From Williamsia soli (GTDB taxonomy: Bacteria > Actinomycetota > Actinomycetes > Mycobacteriales > Mycobacteriaceae), in NCBI RefSeq assembly GCF_017377795.1, contig NZ_JAFRDR010000006.1, positions 248,001 through 312,000 on the forward strand: a stretch of DNA of 64,000 nucleotides, given 5' to 3'. Positions within the stretch are counted from its first letter, which is position 1. Each line of letters opens with the position of its first letter. The notes below the pieces were generated by a model that saw only the letters and a program-made list of their open reading frames with translations, was not told where the DNA came from and ran no database searches. Made by a program: the position numbers and the translations under genes. Of this stretch, positions 18,196 to 26,228 are shown piece by piece.

Positions 18196-18612
18196 GTGCC
18201 CAGCGGCAAGGTGAAGTGGTACGACGCGGAGAAGGGCTTCGGCTTTCTCTCGCAAGATGAGGGCGAAGACGTCTACGTGCGTTCGTCCGCGCTCCCTGAT
18301 GGGATCGAGGCTCTCAAACCCGGCCAGAAGGTCGAGTTCGGGATGGCCGCGGGACGTCGTGGTCCGCAGGCGTTGTCGGTGAAGGTGCTTGATCCGGCGC
18401 CGAGCGTCGCCAAGAACACGCGCGAGGCCGCTCGGAAAGATCAGCCGAAGAAGCACACCACCGACGAACTGCACGGCATGATCGCCGACCTCGTCACGCT
18501 GCTCGAGGGCAAGGTGCAGCCGGATCTGCGCAAGGGGCGTTATCCCGATCGCAAGACGGCGCAGATGATCTCCGAGGTCGTACGGGCCGTGGCCCGCGAG
18601 CTCGAGAACTGA
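18196..18612 (+). CDS. cspB: Cold-shock domain protein CspB-like with C-terminal extension
   Basis: A 138-residue protein: an N-terminal cold-shock OB-fold (about 1-65, [17 protein letters not shown], with RNP1 and the RNP2-like VYVRSS) and a helical extension. The extension holds [20 protein letters not shown] and [19 protein letters not shown]. Rv0871 (CspB, 135 residues) has the same arrangement. It binds single-stranded RNA or DNA as a chaperone. The GTG at 18196 gives [10 protein letters not shown]; upstream in-frame ATGs do not match the family. Divergent from the small membrane gene. Confidence 0.92.
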   Translation: MPSGKVKWYDAEKGFGFLSQDEGEDVYVRSSALPDGIEALKPGQKVEFGMAAGRRGPQALSVKVLDPAPSVAKNTREAARKDQPKKHTTDELHGMIADLVTLLEGKVQPDLRKGRYPDRKTAQMISEVVRAVARELEN

Positions 18613-18617
18613 CGCCC

Positions 18618-18639
18618 GCCCGCTCAGCTCTGAGCGGGC
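18618..18639. terminator. Hairpin at the convergent ends of cspB and the DUF2771 gene
   Basis: GCCCGCTCAG and CTGAGCGGGC are perfectly complementary with only two bases between (effectively 9 pairs and a 4-base loop). It begins six bases after the cspB stop and covers the stop of the opposite gene, so it could serve both. Confidence 0.6.
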
Positions 18640-19154
18640 ACCTCGACGCCGTCCGGGAGGGTGTCGATTCCCCAGATCCCGCGGGGTACGAAGCCGAACT
18701 CGTCCTCGACCTGCGAGGGTTGTTTGATCTCGACGGCGGCGAGGATTCTGTCGCGGGTCGAATCGAGCGTGATCGTTCGTGCCGAATCGCTGGGGTAGAA
18801 GACCTCGTCGCCGATGTCGGAGCCCTCCGCGGTGAGGTACTGCACCACCAGGGTCCACGGGCCGACCGCCAGTTCTGATGAGAGCGACAGCATCATGGTC
18901 TCGCCGACCTTCACCGGAACTCGGGCCGGCGGGTCGAGGACCTCCCTGTTGCACTCGGCGAGGTCGATGCTGCAGTACTTGAGCGGCTCGACCCGGACGA
19001 GCTTGTCACCGCTGGCCACCTGCACGTACGGGGTGTCGTCGGCCTCGTGTCCGGACGTCAGCACAGCCACCGAACCGGCGACGATGACGACGAAGAGGAC
19101 GGCGACGATCGAGAAGATGGCGAAGAATTTCTTTTCGCCGGAGGACAAGGTCAT
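18624..19154 (-). CDS. DUF2771 membrane-anchored protein
   Basis: A 176-residue actinobacterial DUF2771 protein. It has one N-terminal membrane helix (about 10-33) and then an extracytoplasmic domain with a C-x5-C pair (YCSIDLAECN). The recurring SDSARTITLDSTRDRI segment is typical of the family. Its ATG overlaps the MFS stop by four bases (ATGA), so the two are co-translated. It corresponds to Rv0875c. Function unknown; coupling suggests it works with the transporter. Confidence 0.8.
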   Translation of the reverse strand: MTLSSGEKKFFAIFSIVAVLFVVIVAGSVAVLTSGHEADDTPYVQVASGDKLVRVEPLKYCSIDLAECNREVLDPPARVPVKVGETMMLSLSSELAVGPWTLVVQYLTAEGSDIGDEVFYPSDSARTITLDSTRDRILAAVEIKQPSQVEDEFGFVPRGIWGIDTLPDGVEVPAQS

Positions 19155-21106
19155 GCGCCGTGTGCACCTTTGTTCCAGGCCTCGCGGGTTGTGGGATCGA
19201 TGTGGATCGCACCGGTCGGCATTGTCATGTCTGGTCGTCTGCCGCCGAAGCCGGGGACGAGGGTCGATCCCCGGTTGGTGGCGAAGGTCTGGATGAATCC
19301 GAGTGCCAGCAGTCCCGCGACCACACCGAAACCGATGGTGAGGTTGGGCGGCAGCAGGACTCCGAGCGATGCGCCGAACACCCAGCTCATCTGCAGCACG
19401 GTTTCGGAGCGACCGAAGGCAGAGGCGCGGGACTCGTCGGGCAGGTCATCCTGGATCGAGGAGTCGAGGCACACCTTTCCGATGGCGCTGGTGCCCGAGG
19501 CGATCAGTGCCGCGATGGCGATGAGCAGCAGGTTGCTGAAGATGGCGGCCACGGCCGCGACGACCATGCAGGCCCCGGTCACCATCACGATGATGTTCTG
19601 CGGGTTCTTCAGCTCGAGGCGGGTGCCGGTGGCGTTGCCGATGAAGTTGCCGATGCCGGCCGCGGCTCCGACGGCGCCCAGCATCGCCACCTGCGCCCAT
19701 CCGCTGCCCCCGCCTTGCTGCGATTTGGCGTAGAACGCGATGAACAGGGTCAGGAAGCCGGTGAGGATGCGAATCGTGCCGTTGCCCCACAGGCCCACCA
19801 GGACATTGCGGCCCAGGGGTTGGCGGATGCTGGCCGCGAGAGCTTTGACCGGCGACTGCTTCTCACTCGGCGCCTCGGTGGGAGCGGGGCCGGAGTTGTT
19901 GCGCGGCTGTGAATGCCGGGCGGGTTCGCCGTGGTAGGTCAGCGTGGTGGGGACTTCGCCGGCGGTGACCTCGACCCACGAGGGGATCCGCATGCACAGG
20001 ACGGCGCCTACGACGGTGATGATGGCCAGCCACACCATCGCGCCCGGGAGATGGAGTGGCAGCACCTTGCCGAGCAGGACCTCGCACAGCGCGGCGACAC
20101 CGCCGCCGATGATGGTTCCGCCGACCAGTCCGAAGGTGGTCAGCCGGGAGTTCACCCGCACCAGGTCGATCGACGGCGGCAGTACCCGAGGCGTCACCGC
20201 GGACTTCAGGACGCCAAAGGATTTGGACAGCACCAACATTCCGAGTGCGCTGGGATAGAGCACCCACGGGTCGTACGTCAGCTGACCCGCGGCGGCGTCC
20301 CACCCGCAGTTGGTCATGATCAACACGGCCAGGAGCGTGCGACCGACGAACGTCCCGGCCATCGCGATACGGCGGCCGCGCTGCAGCTTGTCGAGCATCG
20401 GCCCGATCAGCGGTGCGATGATCGCGAACGGCGCGATGGTCAGCAACAGATAGAGGCCGACCTTGCCCTTGGACTCGGCGCTCGCCGCGGCGAAGAACAG
20501 GGTGTTCGCCAAGGCGATGGTCATGGCGGCGTCGACGGCGAAGTTGACGACGGTCGGGTAGGTGAGCGCGGTCAGACCCGAACGGTCGGCGCCGTCGGCC
20601 GTGGCGGCCTGGTGGATCTTGCCGATGCCCTTGGACGTCAGTTCGCGCCCTCGCAGCGCTGCCACCCGCGTCACTGTGAGCTTGCGGGGCATCGCGCGCT
20701 GCTTGTCGTCGCGGTGGTAGTCGGTCTCGTCGAGTGGTGGCAGGTGCGGATTGTGCGAGGTCTGCTGCCGGGTCTCGTGGCGGGTTGCCCCTGGCGGGGG
20801 ATACGCCGCAGTCGGTGGGTTTCCGGGTGCCGGATTACCGGGCGGGGGTCCGGCCGGAGGGGGTCCCGGCGGTCGCTGCCGCGGCGGCGGGGGGCCCTGG
20901 CGCGGTGGCAGCCTCGGGCCGGCAGCGCCGTCGACCGGGTAGTTCGCGGCCCCCGGATGCGCGGCAGGCGACGGCCGAGGAGCCTGCCGCGGGTCGCGCC
21001 GAGTGGGGTCATTCTGCGAGGAACCGGAAGGGTCTCGCGCGGCTCTGCCCCGATCCGAGGAGGTCGCACGAGGATCACGTGGTGCATTTCCTCGGTTCAC
21101 TTCCAC
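19151..21106 (-). CDS. MFS transporter with long proline-rich cytoplasmic N-terminus (Rv0876c-like)
   Basis: A 651-residue protein. About 145 residues are disordered, rich in Pro, Arg and Gly (RPPGPPPAGPPPGN), before a conserved basic segment (MPRKLTVTRVAALRGRELTSKGI). A 12-helix MFS core follows (about 190-630). Its M. tuberculosis counterpart Rv0876c is shorter, so the N-terminal tail is longer than usual. Substrate unknown. The upstream ATG is the only start before the repeats, though an internal start near the basic segment (about residue 143) cannot be excluded. DUF2771 follows with a 4-base overlap. Confidence 0.82.
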   Translation of the reverse strand: MEVNRGNAPRDPRATSSDRGRAARDPSGSSQNDPTRRDPRQAPRPSPAAHPGAANYPVDGAAGPRLPPRQGPPPPRQRPPGPPPAGPPPGNPAPGNPPTAAYPPPGATRHETRQQTSHNPHLPPLDETDYHRDDKQRAMPRKLTVTRVAALRGRELTSKGIGKIHQAATADGADRSGLTALTYPTVVNFAVDAAMTIALANTLFFAAASAESKGKVGLYLLLTIAPFAIIAPLIGPMLDKLQRGRRIAMAGTFVGRTLLAVLIMTNCGWDAAAGQLTYDPWVLYPSALGMLVLSKSFGVLKSAVTPRVLPPSIDLVRVNSRLTTFGLVGGTIIGGGVAALCEVLLGKVLPLHLPGAMVWLAIITVVGAVLCMRIPSWVEVTAGEVPTTLTYHGEPARHSQPRNNSGPAPTEAPSEKQSPVKALAASIRQPLGRNVLVGLWGNGTIRILTGFLTLFIAFYAKSQQGGGSGWAQVAMLGAVGAAAGIGNFIGNATGTRLELKNPQNIIVMVTGACMVVAAVAAIFSNLLLIAIAALIASGTSAIGKVCLDSSIQDDLPDESRASAFGRSETVLQMSWVFGASLGVLLPPNLTIGFGVVAGLLALGFIQTFATNRGSTLVPGFGGRRPDMTMPTGAIHIDPTTREAWNKGAHGA

Positions 21107-21181
21107 GATTGTTCCCTATCTCCGGTTGGCCGACCAACCCTCGGGCGCCTGCGGCGAGTTGCGATACGGCACACTGGAGGG

Positions 21182-21973
21182 GTGAACGCGGTAACCGAGC
21201 AGGCAGACACAGCAACTGATCATGAGCAGGCAGATCAGCAGCGCGTGGCCACGTTGCTGGCCGGGGCCGTCTCGCAAGCGCGGGAGGCCATCGACGCAGA
21301 GGGTGACGAGGTCGGTGAGCATCTCGACGCGGTGACCGAGGCGAGCTACACAGTCACCCACTACTTCGCCGCCGACGTCCCCGGTTACCGGGGATGGCAG
21401 TGGTGCGTTGTGCTCGCGGGCTGCCCCGACAGCGACGATGTGACCGTCAACGAGGTCGCCCTGCTCCCCGGATCTCAGGCGCTCACCGCGCCCGACTGGG
21501 TGCCGTGGGCCGAGCGGCTCAAACCGGGCGACCTCCACCCCGGCGACCTGCTCGCCAGCCCTCCCGACGACCCCCGCCTGGAGCCGGGCTACGTCGACAA
21601 CGGCGACGTCGATCCCGTCGATCCGGCAACGCAGGTCGTTGCGGAACTGGGCCTGGGCCGCGACCGGCTGATGACTCGCGAAGCCCGCCTCGACACCGCG
21701 CAGCGTTGGGCCGAAGGCGAATACGGCCCGGATTCGCCCATGGCGCAAGGCGCTCGCCACAACTGCGTCAGCTGCGGTTTCTACCTCCCGATCGTCGGTG
21801 CGCTGCGCGCGGCGTTCGGGGTGTGCGCCAACGAGTTCTCCGCGGACGGGCGGGTGGTGCACGCCGATCACGGGTGCGGGGCCCACACAGACGTCAAGGC
21901 GCCGTCGGGTGCCGGCAGTCCGGCGTACGACGCGTATGACGACGGTGCGGTCGAAATCCACGCCAACTCCTGA
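21182..21973 (+). CDS. DUF3027 family protein
   Basis: A 263-residue actinobacterial DUF3027 protein, mostly soluble. The central part has GYRGWQWCVVLAGCPDSDDVTVNEV. A C-terminal cysteine/histidine cluster (HNCVSCGFYL, FGVCANEFS, HGCGAHTD) looks like a structural zinc site. The start is GTG at 21182, giving MNAVTEQADT. The sacsin-like gene starts five bases after its stop. Position matches Rv0877. Function unknown. Confidence 0.85.
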   Translation: MNAVTEQADTATDHEQADQQRVATLLAGAVSQAREAIDAEGDEVGEHLDAVTEASYTVTHYFAADVPGYRGWQWCVVLAGCPDSDDVTVNEVALLPGSQALTAPDWVPWAERLKPGDLHPGDLLASPPDDPRLEPGYVDNGDVDPVDPATQVVAELGLGRDRLMTREARLDTAQRWAEGEYGPDSPMAQGARHNCVSCGFYLPIVGALRAAFGVCANEFSADGRVVHADHGCGAHTDVKAPSGAGSPAYDAYDDGAVEIHANS

Positions 21974-21978
21974 CGCCG

Positions 21979-24717
21979 GTGCCTGCCGCGGCCGATCTCC
22001 GATCGGGACCGGATCCGTTCGGTATCAACGAGGTCCGGGATTCGACCCTGAAATCCTGGCTGACCTCGCCGACCCGGCTGCGCGAGGACGTCGCAGCTGA
22101 GTCCGACCTCGTAGGGGTCGGGTACCGCGATCGGCTCCTCACGGAGCTGGTGGCGAATGCCGCCGACGCGGCAACGGCCGCCGGGGTCTCCGGTGTGGTG
22201 AAGGTCTGGCTCGACGGCGGCGACCTGCACGTCGCGAACACCGGAAGTCCTCTCGACGCAGGCGGAGCCGCAGCGCTGACCGCGTTGCGATCGTCGAACA
22301 AGACCGGCTCCGGACTGGTGGGCCGCTTCGGGGTCGGGTTCACCGCCGTCGCCGCGGTCACCCGTCACGTCCAGATACGTTCGGGCAGTGGTTCTATCGA
22401 GTTCTCCGCCGAACGCACGCGACGCGAGTTGGCGGCTCATGGGATCGAGGCCGAGGAGGTCCCGACCCTGCGGCTCGCCTGGCCGGTTGATCTCGCGCCT
22501 GCGGCCGGCTTCGACACCGAGGTGGTGCTGCGCCTGGAACCCCACGTCGACACCGAGGCGATGATGCGGGAGTTCGCCGTGGAGGCGGTCGAACTGTTAC
22601 TGGAATTGCCTGCGGTCGAGACGATTTCGGTAGCCGATCACAGGTTCACTCGGGAGCGCACCGATTCGGTGGTGTCGGTGGGGTCGCAGAGGTGGCTGGA
22701 ATATTCGGCTCCCCATGCCCGCTGGCTGTTGCCGATGACGGGTGACTGGCTGGTGACCCGGCAGCGTGACGTGCTCCGCGCCCCGACGAGGACGGACGTA
22801 GAACTCACGGTCCCGGCGATCTGTATCGCCGCCGTGCGTCTGACCGCTGACCGTCGCGGCTTGCATCCCGATGCCGACATCGCCACCGCCGCAATCGGGT
22901 ACGCGGACTTTGCCGCATCCCTGCCGATCGACCAGCGGACGATACTTGTTCCGGAACCGGGGTTCGCCGCGAGCCGTACCGATGAGCGCCTGCGCGGCGC
23001 CCTGGTCGATGAGTTGTCCTCGCGTCCGTGGCTTCCGGGTGCCGGTGGCGACGACCTGATCCCGGAGCGCGCCGAGGTCCTCCTCGACCTGACGTCCGGT
23101 CTGGCGGAACTCCTCGGCGAGATCATCACCACGCTGGTCCACCCCGACCTGTCCGACCGCAGTACCGTCACCCGGCTGCGCTCGGTGGGCGTGACGGAGA
23201 TCGGCCTGGCAGACATCGCGTCGCGGCTCACCGGTATCGATCGCGAACCCCGGTGGTGGGGAAGGCTGTACACCGAGCTGTCGGTGGTCGCCCAGGGGCA
23301 GGTCGACGAACTCGGCGCCGTGCCGGTGCCGTTGACCGATGGCCGCACCATGCCCGGCGCGCGTGGCACCGTACTGCCTCCGCCGCAGTCCGACGACCCG
23401 GACACCGAGGTCGTCGCGCCGTCGTGGCTACCCACCGTTCATCCGCAGGCGGCCCATGAACTGCTCGGACGCCTGGGTGCGCGGCAGTTGTCGGTGTCGG
23501 AGATGCTGTCTGACCCGGCGCTGCGGGGTGAGATCGAATCCGACCCGGATGGTGATGACCTCGCCCGTAGCGTGCTGGGTCTGCTGCGCGCCGCGCCGGA
23601 CGCGTCGGTACCGGCCTGGCTCGGACAGCTGTTGTTGCCGACCACCGACGGTGACGAGCGTCCCGCTGACGAACTGCTGCTGCCGAACAGCCCGTTGGCG
23701 TCGGTTTTGATCGACGATTCGCCGTTCGGCGTCGTCGACCCGGACTGGGTCGAAACGTATGGTGCAGAGGCCTTTCGCGCGCTCGGGGTGGGGTGGGGGT
23801 TCACCGTCACCCATGAGGAATACCCGACAGGCCCCGACCACGATCTTGCCGATGAAGCGCGGTGGTGGGACACGATCGGCGATCCGCCGCAGACCTTTTC
23901 GGCGGTCCGCGACCTCGACCTCGTCGACCAGGACCGGTGGCCGCAGGCCCTGAGCCTGCTCGCCGAATCCCCTGACTGTGCAGCGTTGCTGTCCGATCGC
24001 GGCGGTTACACGGCCTGGTGGCTTCGCCACTACGCGGAGATCGACGGCGCGCCGCTGGGTCACTGGCGCGCCCCGAGCGACGACACCATGGCGGGAATCT
24101 TGGATCCGCTGGATCATCCGCACGCGGATGAGCTGTCCGGGGCCCTGGGCGCGGCCGACGTCGAGGACACCGACCAGGCGTTGATGTTCCTGACCCACCT
24201 GGCCGATGCCGACCGGTCGATCAGCCCGTCTGTGGCTGCCATCACCCACACCGCACTGGCGGTGGCGCTCCGAGACGGGCGTATCGATCTCGGACGGATC
24301 GAGCCCCCGGCCGGGCTCCGCACCCTCGCCGGATCCGTCGCAGACGACGCGGTGGTGTTGGACGTGCCATGGCTCGCCGCGGCCCTCGACCCCGCCGTCG
24401 TGGTCGCGTTGGCTCCACCGGGATTTGCCCTCGCGACGCAACTGGCCGACCTCTTGGACATCCCGACGGCCACCGAGCAGTACTCAGGTGGTCCCACGGA
24501 GCCGGGGGAGGACACGACCTGGCAGGCGCATCCGCAGGCACTGAGGTCGGCGCTGATCCAGGACCGAGCTCTACCCACCGGTCCCATCCGCGTTCACGAG
24601 GCGCTGACGATCGAACTGCGCCACGGCGACGAGCGCAGCGAGCACCGGGTTCCCTGGTGGCGTGACGAGCATGGGATGGTCCACGTGGATGCGGGGTTCG
24701 ATGTCCTCGGTGGCTGA
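21979..24717 (+). CDS. Sacsin N-terminal ATPase-like protein (Hsp90-type GHKL fold)
   Basis: A 912-residue protein whose first ~220 residues form a GHKL ATP-binding domain. It has LLTELVANAADAATAA (the N-box asparagine), VWLDGGDLHVANTGSPLD (DxGxG-like) and GLVGRFGVGFTAV (G2 box). It is annotated in relatives as a sacsin-like or Hsp90-like protein. The remaining 690 residues match no domain I recognise and are rich in acidic and WL-containing segments. The start is GTG at 21979. It overlaps the PAP2 gene by 17 bases and follows DUF3027, so the three may be one operon. Confidence 0.8.
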   Translation: MPAAADLRSGPDPFGINEVRDSTLKSWLTSPTRLREDVAAESDLVGVGYRDRLLTELVANAADAATAAGVSGVVKVWLDGGDLHVANTGSPLDAGGAAALTALRSSNKTGSGLVGRFGVGFTAVAAVTRHVQIRSGSGSIEFSAERTRRELAAHGIEAEEVPTLRLAWPVDLAPAAGFDTEVVLRLEPHVDTEAMMREFAVEAVELLLELPAVETISVADHRFTRERTDSVVSVGSQRWLEYSAPHARWLLPMTGDWLVTRQRDVLRAPTRTDVELTVPAICIAAVRLTADRRGLHPDADIATAAIGYADFAASLPIDQRTILVPEPGFAASRTDERLRGALVDELSSRPWLPGAGGDDLIPERAEVLLDLTSGLAELLGEIITTLVHPDLSDRSTVTRLRSVGVTEIGLADIASRLTGIDREPRWWGRLYTELSVVAQGQVDELGAVPVPLTDGRTMPGARGTVLPPPQSDDPDTEVVAPSWLPTVHPQAAHELLGRLGARQLSVSEMLSDPALRGEIESDPDGDDLARSVLGLLRAAPDASVPAWLGQLLLPTTDGDERPADELLLPNSPLASVLIDDSPFGVVDPDWVETYGAEAFRALGVGWGFTVTHEEYPTGPDHDLADEARWWDTIGDPPQTFSAVRDLDLVDQDRWPQALSLLAESPDCAALLSDRGGYTAWWLRHYAEIDGAPLGHWRAPSDDTMAGILDPLDHPHADELSGALGAADVEDTDQALMFLTHLADADRSISPSVAAITHTALAVALRDGRIDLGRIEPPAGLRTLAGSVADDAVVLDVPWLAAALDPAVVVALAPPGFALATQLADLLDIPTATEQYSGGPTEPGEDTTWQAHPQALRSALIQDRALPTGPIRVHEALTIELRHGDERSEHRVPWWRDEHGMVHVDAGFDVLGG

Positions 24718-25366
24718 GGTCGTCGAAACCGACAGGGTGTTCGGGCCCGATCAAGCGGTCCTCGATTGGGTGGTCGATCATCGGACCGGCTTCTGGGATT
24801 CGGCGATGAAAGCGGTCACGGTCCTGGGCAACACCAGCGTGCTCACGGTGGTCGCGGCCTTGGTGGCCGTGGTCCTCGCGAGCAACCGGCAGTGGCGGCC
24901 GGCGTTGCTGGTCTCGCTCGGCTCGCTGGTGGGGTCGCTCGTCATGTTCGGGCTCAAACAGCTCATCGCGCGACCGAGGCCGCCCATCCCGGAGCGGATG
25001 GTGGAGCTGTCGAGCTACTCGTTCCCGTCAGGGCACGCGATGTCGTCGACCGTGGTCTATGGGTCCATCGCGGTCTCGGCCTACTGGTGCAGCGGTTGGG
25101 TCCGCGCGCATCGTCGGGTACTGGTGGTGGCGCCGGTATTGGCCATCGCCATCGGCATCTCGCGGGTCTACCTGGGCGCACACTGGATGACCGACGTGCT
25201 GGCAGGGTGGGTCTTCGGATCGGTCTACCTCGCGGTGGCGGCGTTCCTGGTGCTCAGGACAGACCCTGCTGGGCCGCCCGGCTCCCGCGGCGCACCGCCC
25301 ACTTCTGCAGAGACACCACGAAGCAGCCGAACAGACCGACTCCGAGGCCGACCAGACAAATCGTGA
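24701..25366 (+). CDS. PAP2-family phosphatase, integral membrane
   Basis: A 221-residue membrane lipid phosphatase of the PAP2 type. The three active-site motifs are KQLIARPRPP, PSGHAMSS and SRVYLGAHWMTDVLAG, so catalytic Lys, Arg and His residues are intact. Five to six membrane helices surround them. Likely substrates are prenyl or lipid phosphates. The ATG at 24701 (GGGG upstream) overlaps the sacsin-like gene; GTG at 24710 is an alternative. The last ~37 residues, Pro/Arg/Ser-rich, overlap the opposite DUF2530 gene by 113 bases and look like a by-product of that overlap. Confidence 0.88.
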   Translation: MSSVAEVVETDRVFGPDQAVLDWVVDHRTGFWDSAMKAVTVLGNTSVLTVVAALVAVVLASNRQWRPALLVSLGSLVGSLVMFGLKQLIARPRPPIPERMVELSSYSFPSGHAMSSTVVYGSIAVSAYWCSGWVRAHRRVLVVAPVLAIAIGISRVYLGAHWMTDVLAGWVFGSVYLAVAAFLVLRTDPAGPPGSRGAPPTSAETPRSSRTDRLRGRPDKS

Positions 25367-25496
25367 GCGTGTTGTCGGTTCCGAGGCCCCAGCCTGCGAC
25401 GACAACCGTGGCGATCAACCACCCGAGCATGCCGACGATGATGACCGGCGCAGGCGAGGTCAGCCTGCGTGGCAATTCGGGGATGTGATCGGCCAT
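25254..25496 (-). CDS. DUF2530 two-helix membrane protein
   Basis: An 80-residue protein with two hydrophobic segments (about 17-35 and 43-64) and a basic tail, matching the DUF2530 family (Rv0879c). I start at the ATG giving MADHIPELPRRL; an ATG two codons upstream is equally placed. Its 3' half is antisense to the end of the PAP2 gene, a real coding overlap because the helices read well in this frame. Confidence 0.75.
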   Translation of the reverse strand: MADHIPELPRRLTSPAPVIIVGMLGWLIATVVVAGWGLGTDNTLTICLVGLGVGLFGCFVVSLQKWAVRRGSRAAQQGLS

Positions 25497-25719
25497 GACC
25501 ATCAGCCTAATTCGAATTGCGCGGACGGTGATTTTCGGGCCGTGAAAGTACATCTCCTTGTAAAAACTGCACATAGTTATACCTGCGAAAAATCCGGTGT
25601 GCGCAGGCACTCAGGTGATCGCCCGTGACCGTAAGTTAACCGTAATTCACTGGTGGGTCGAACAAATGAACATCACCCGTTTGGCATGCAATTTCAGAAA
25701 GCTGACTTATCCTGGCTGC

Positions 25720-26151
25720 GTGGACCAGAATGACGAAAAGCTCGCGAGTGACTTGGCGCTGGCCGTGGTCCGACTGACGAGGCATCTGCGGGGCCGCAGA
25801 AATGCGTCGCCGGTGTCACTCACGCAACTGTCGGCGTTGTCGACCCTGCGCAGAGAGGGGCCGATGACCCCGGGCGCGATCGCCGCCCGCGAGCGCGTTC
25901 AACCCCCGTCGATGACGAGGGTGATCGCCTCACTCGCGGACCTGGGGTTGGTGAAGCGCGATCCCCACCCCACCGATGGCAGGCAGGTGATCGTGACCCT
26001 GTCCCCGACGGGTGACGCCGTCGTGGTCGATGAGGCGAATGCTCGTGAAGAATGGCTGCGCGCCCAGCTCAAGCGCCTCGACGACGATCAACTCGCCACT
26101 CTGCGCAGTGCCGTCGGCATCATCGAATCGATCGTCGCCGAAAGCGACTGA
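25720..26151 (+). CDS. MarR-family transcriptional regulator
   Basis: A 143-residue winged-helix DNA-binding protein. It shows SLTQLSALSTLRREGPMTPG, ERVQPPSMTRVIASLADLGLVKR (recognition helix) and HPTDGRQVIVTLSPTG (wing). The GTG start at 25720 gives a length equal to Rv0880; the frame is open further upstream without protein-like content. The 223 bases before it contain an AATTCGAATT palindrome (25508-25517) but no clear operator. Divergent from DUF2530. The eis gene lies opposite, 77 bases after its stop. Confidence 0.88.
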   Translation: MDQNDEKLASDLALAVVRLTRHLRGRRNASPVSLTQLSALSTLRREGPMTPGAIAARERVQPPSMTRVIASLADLGLVKRDPHPTDGRQVIVTLSPTGDAVVVDEANAREEWLRAQLKRLDDDQLATLRSAVGIIESIVAESD

Positions 26152-26159
26152 CCACCCCC

Positions 26160-26222
26160 GCCGATCGTGCCGAAGAAGCCGCTGACCGTGCCGAAGCGGC
26201 CGCTGACCGGGCCGAAGCGGCC
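26160..26222. repeat. Three tandem copies of a 21-bp repeat between marR and eis
   Basis: Three 21-base units start at 26160, 26181 and 26202; each contains CG(T/G)GCCGAAG. They fill the gap between two convergent genes. The same spacing and a related core (CGTGCC) recur around the photolyase gene. Confidence 0.75.
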
Positions 26223-26228
26223 TGAGAG

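Noticed and set aside
19913-21973. A 686-residue plus-strand frame running into DUF3027
   Set aside because: The first part is antisense to the MFS gene; only the part from 21182 is a real protein.
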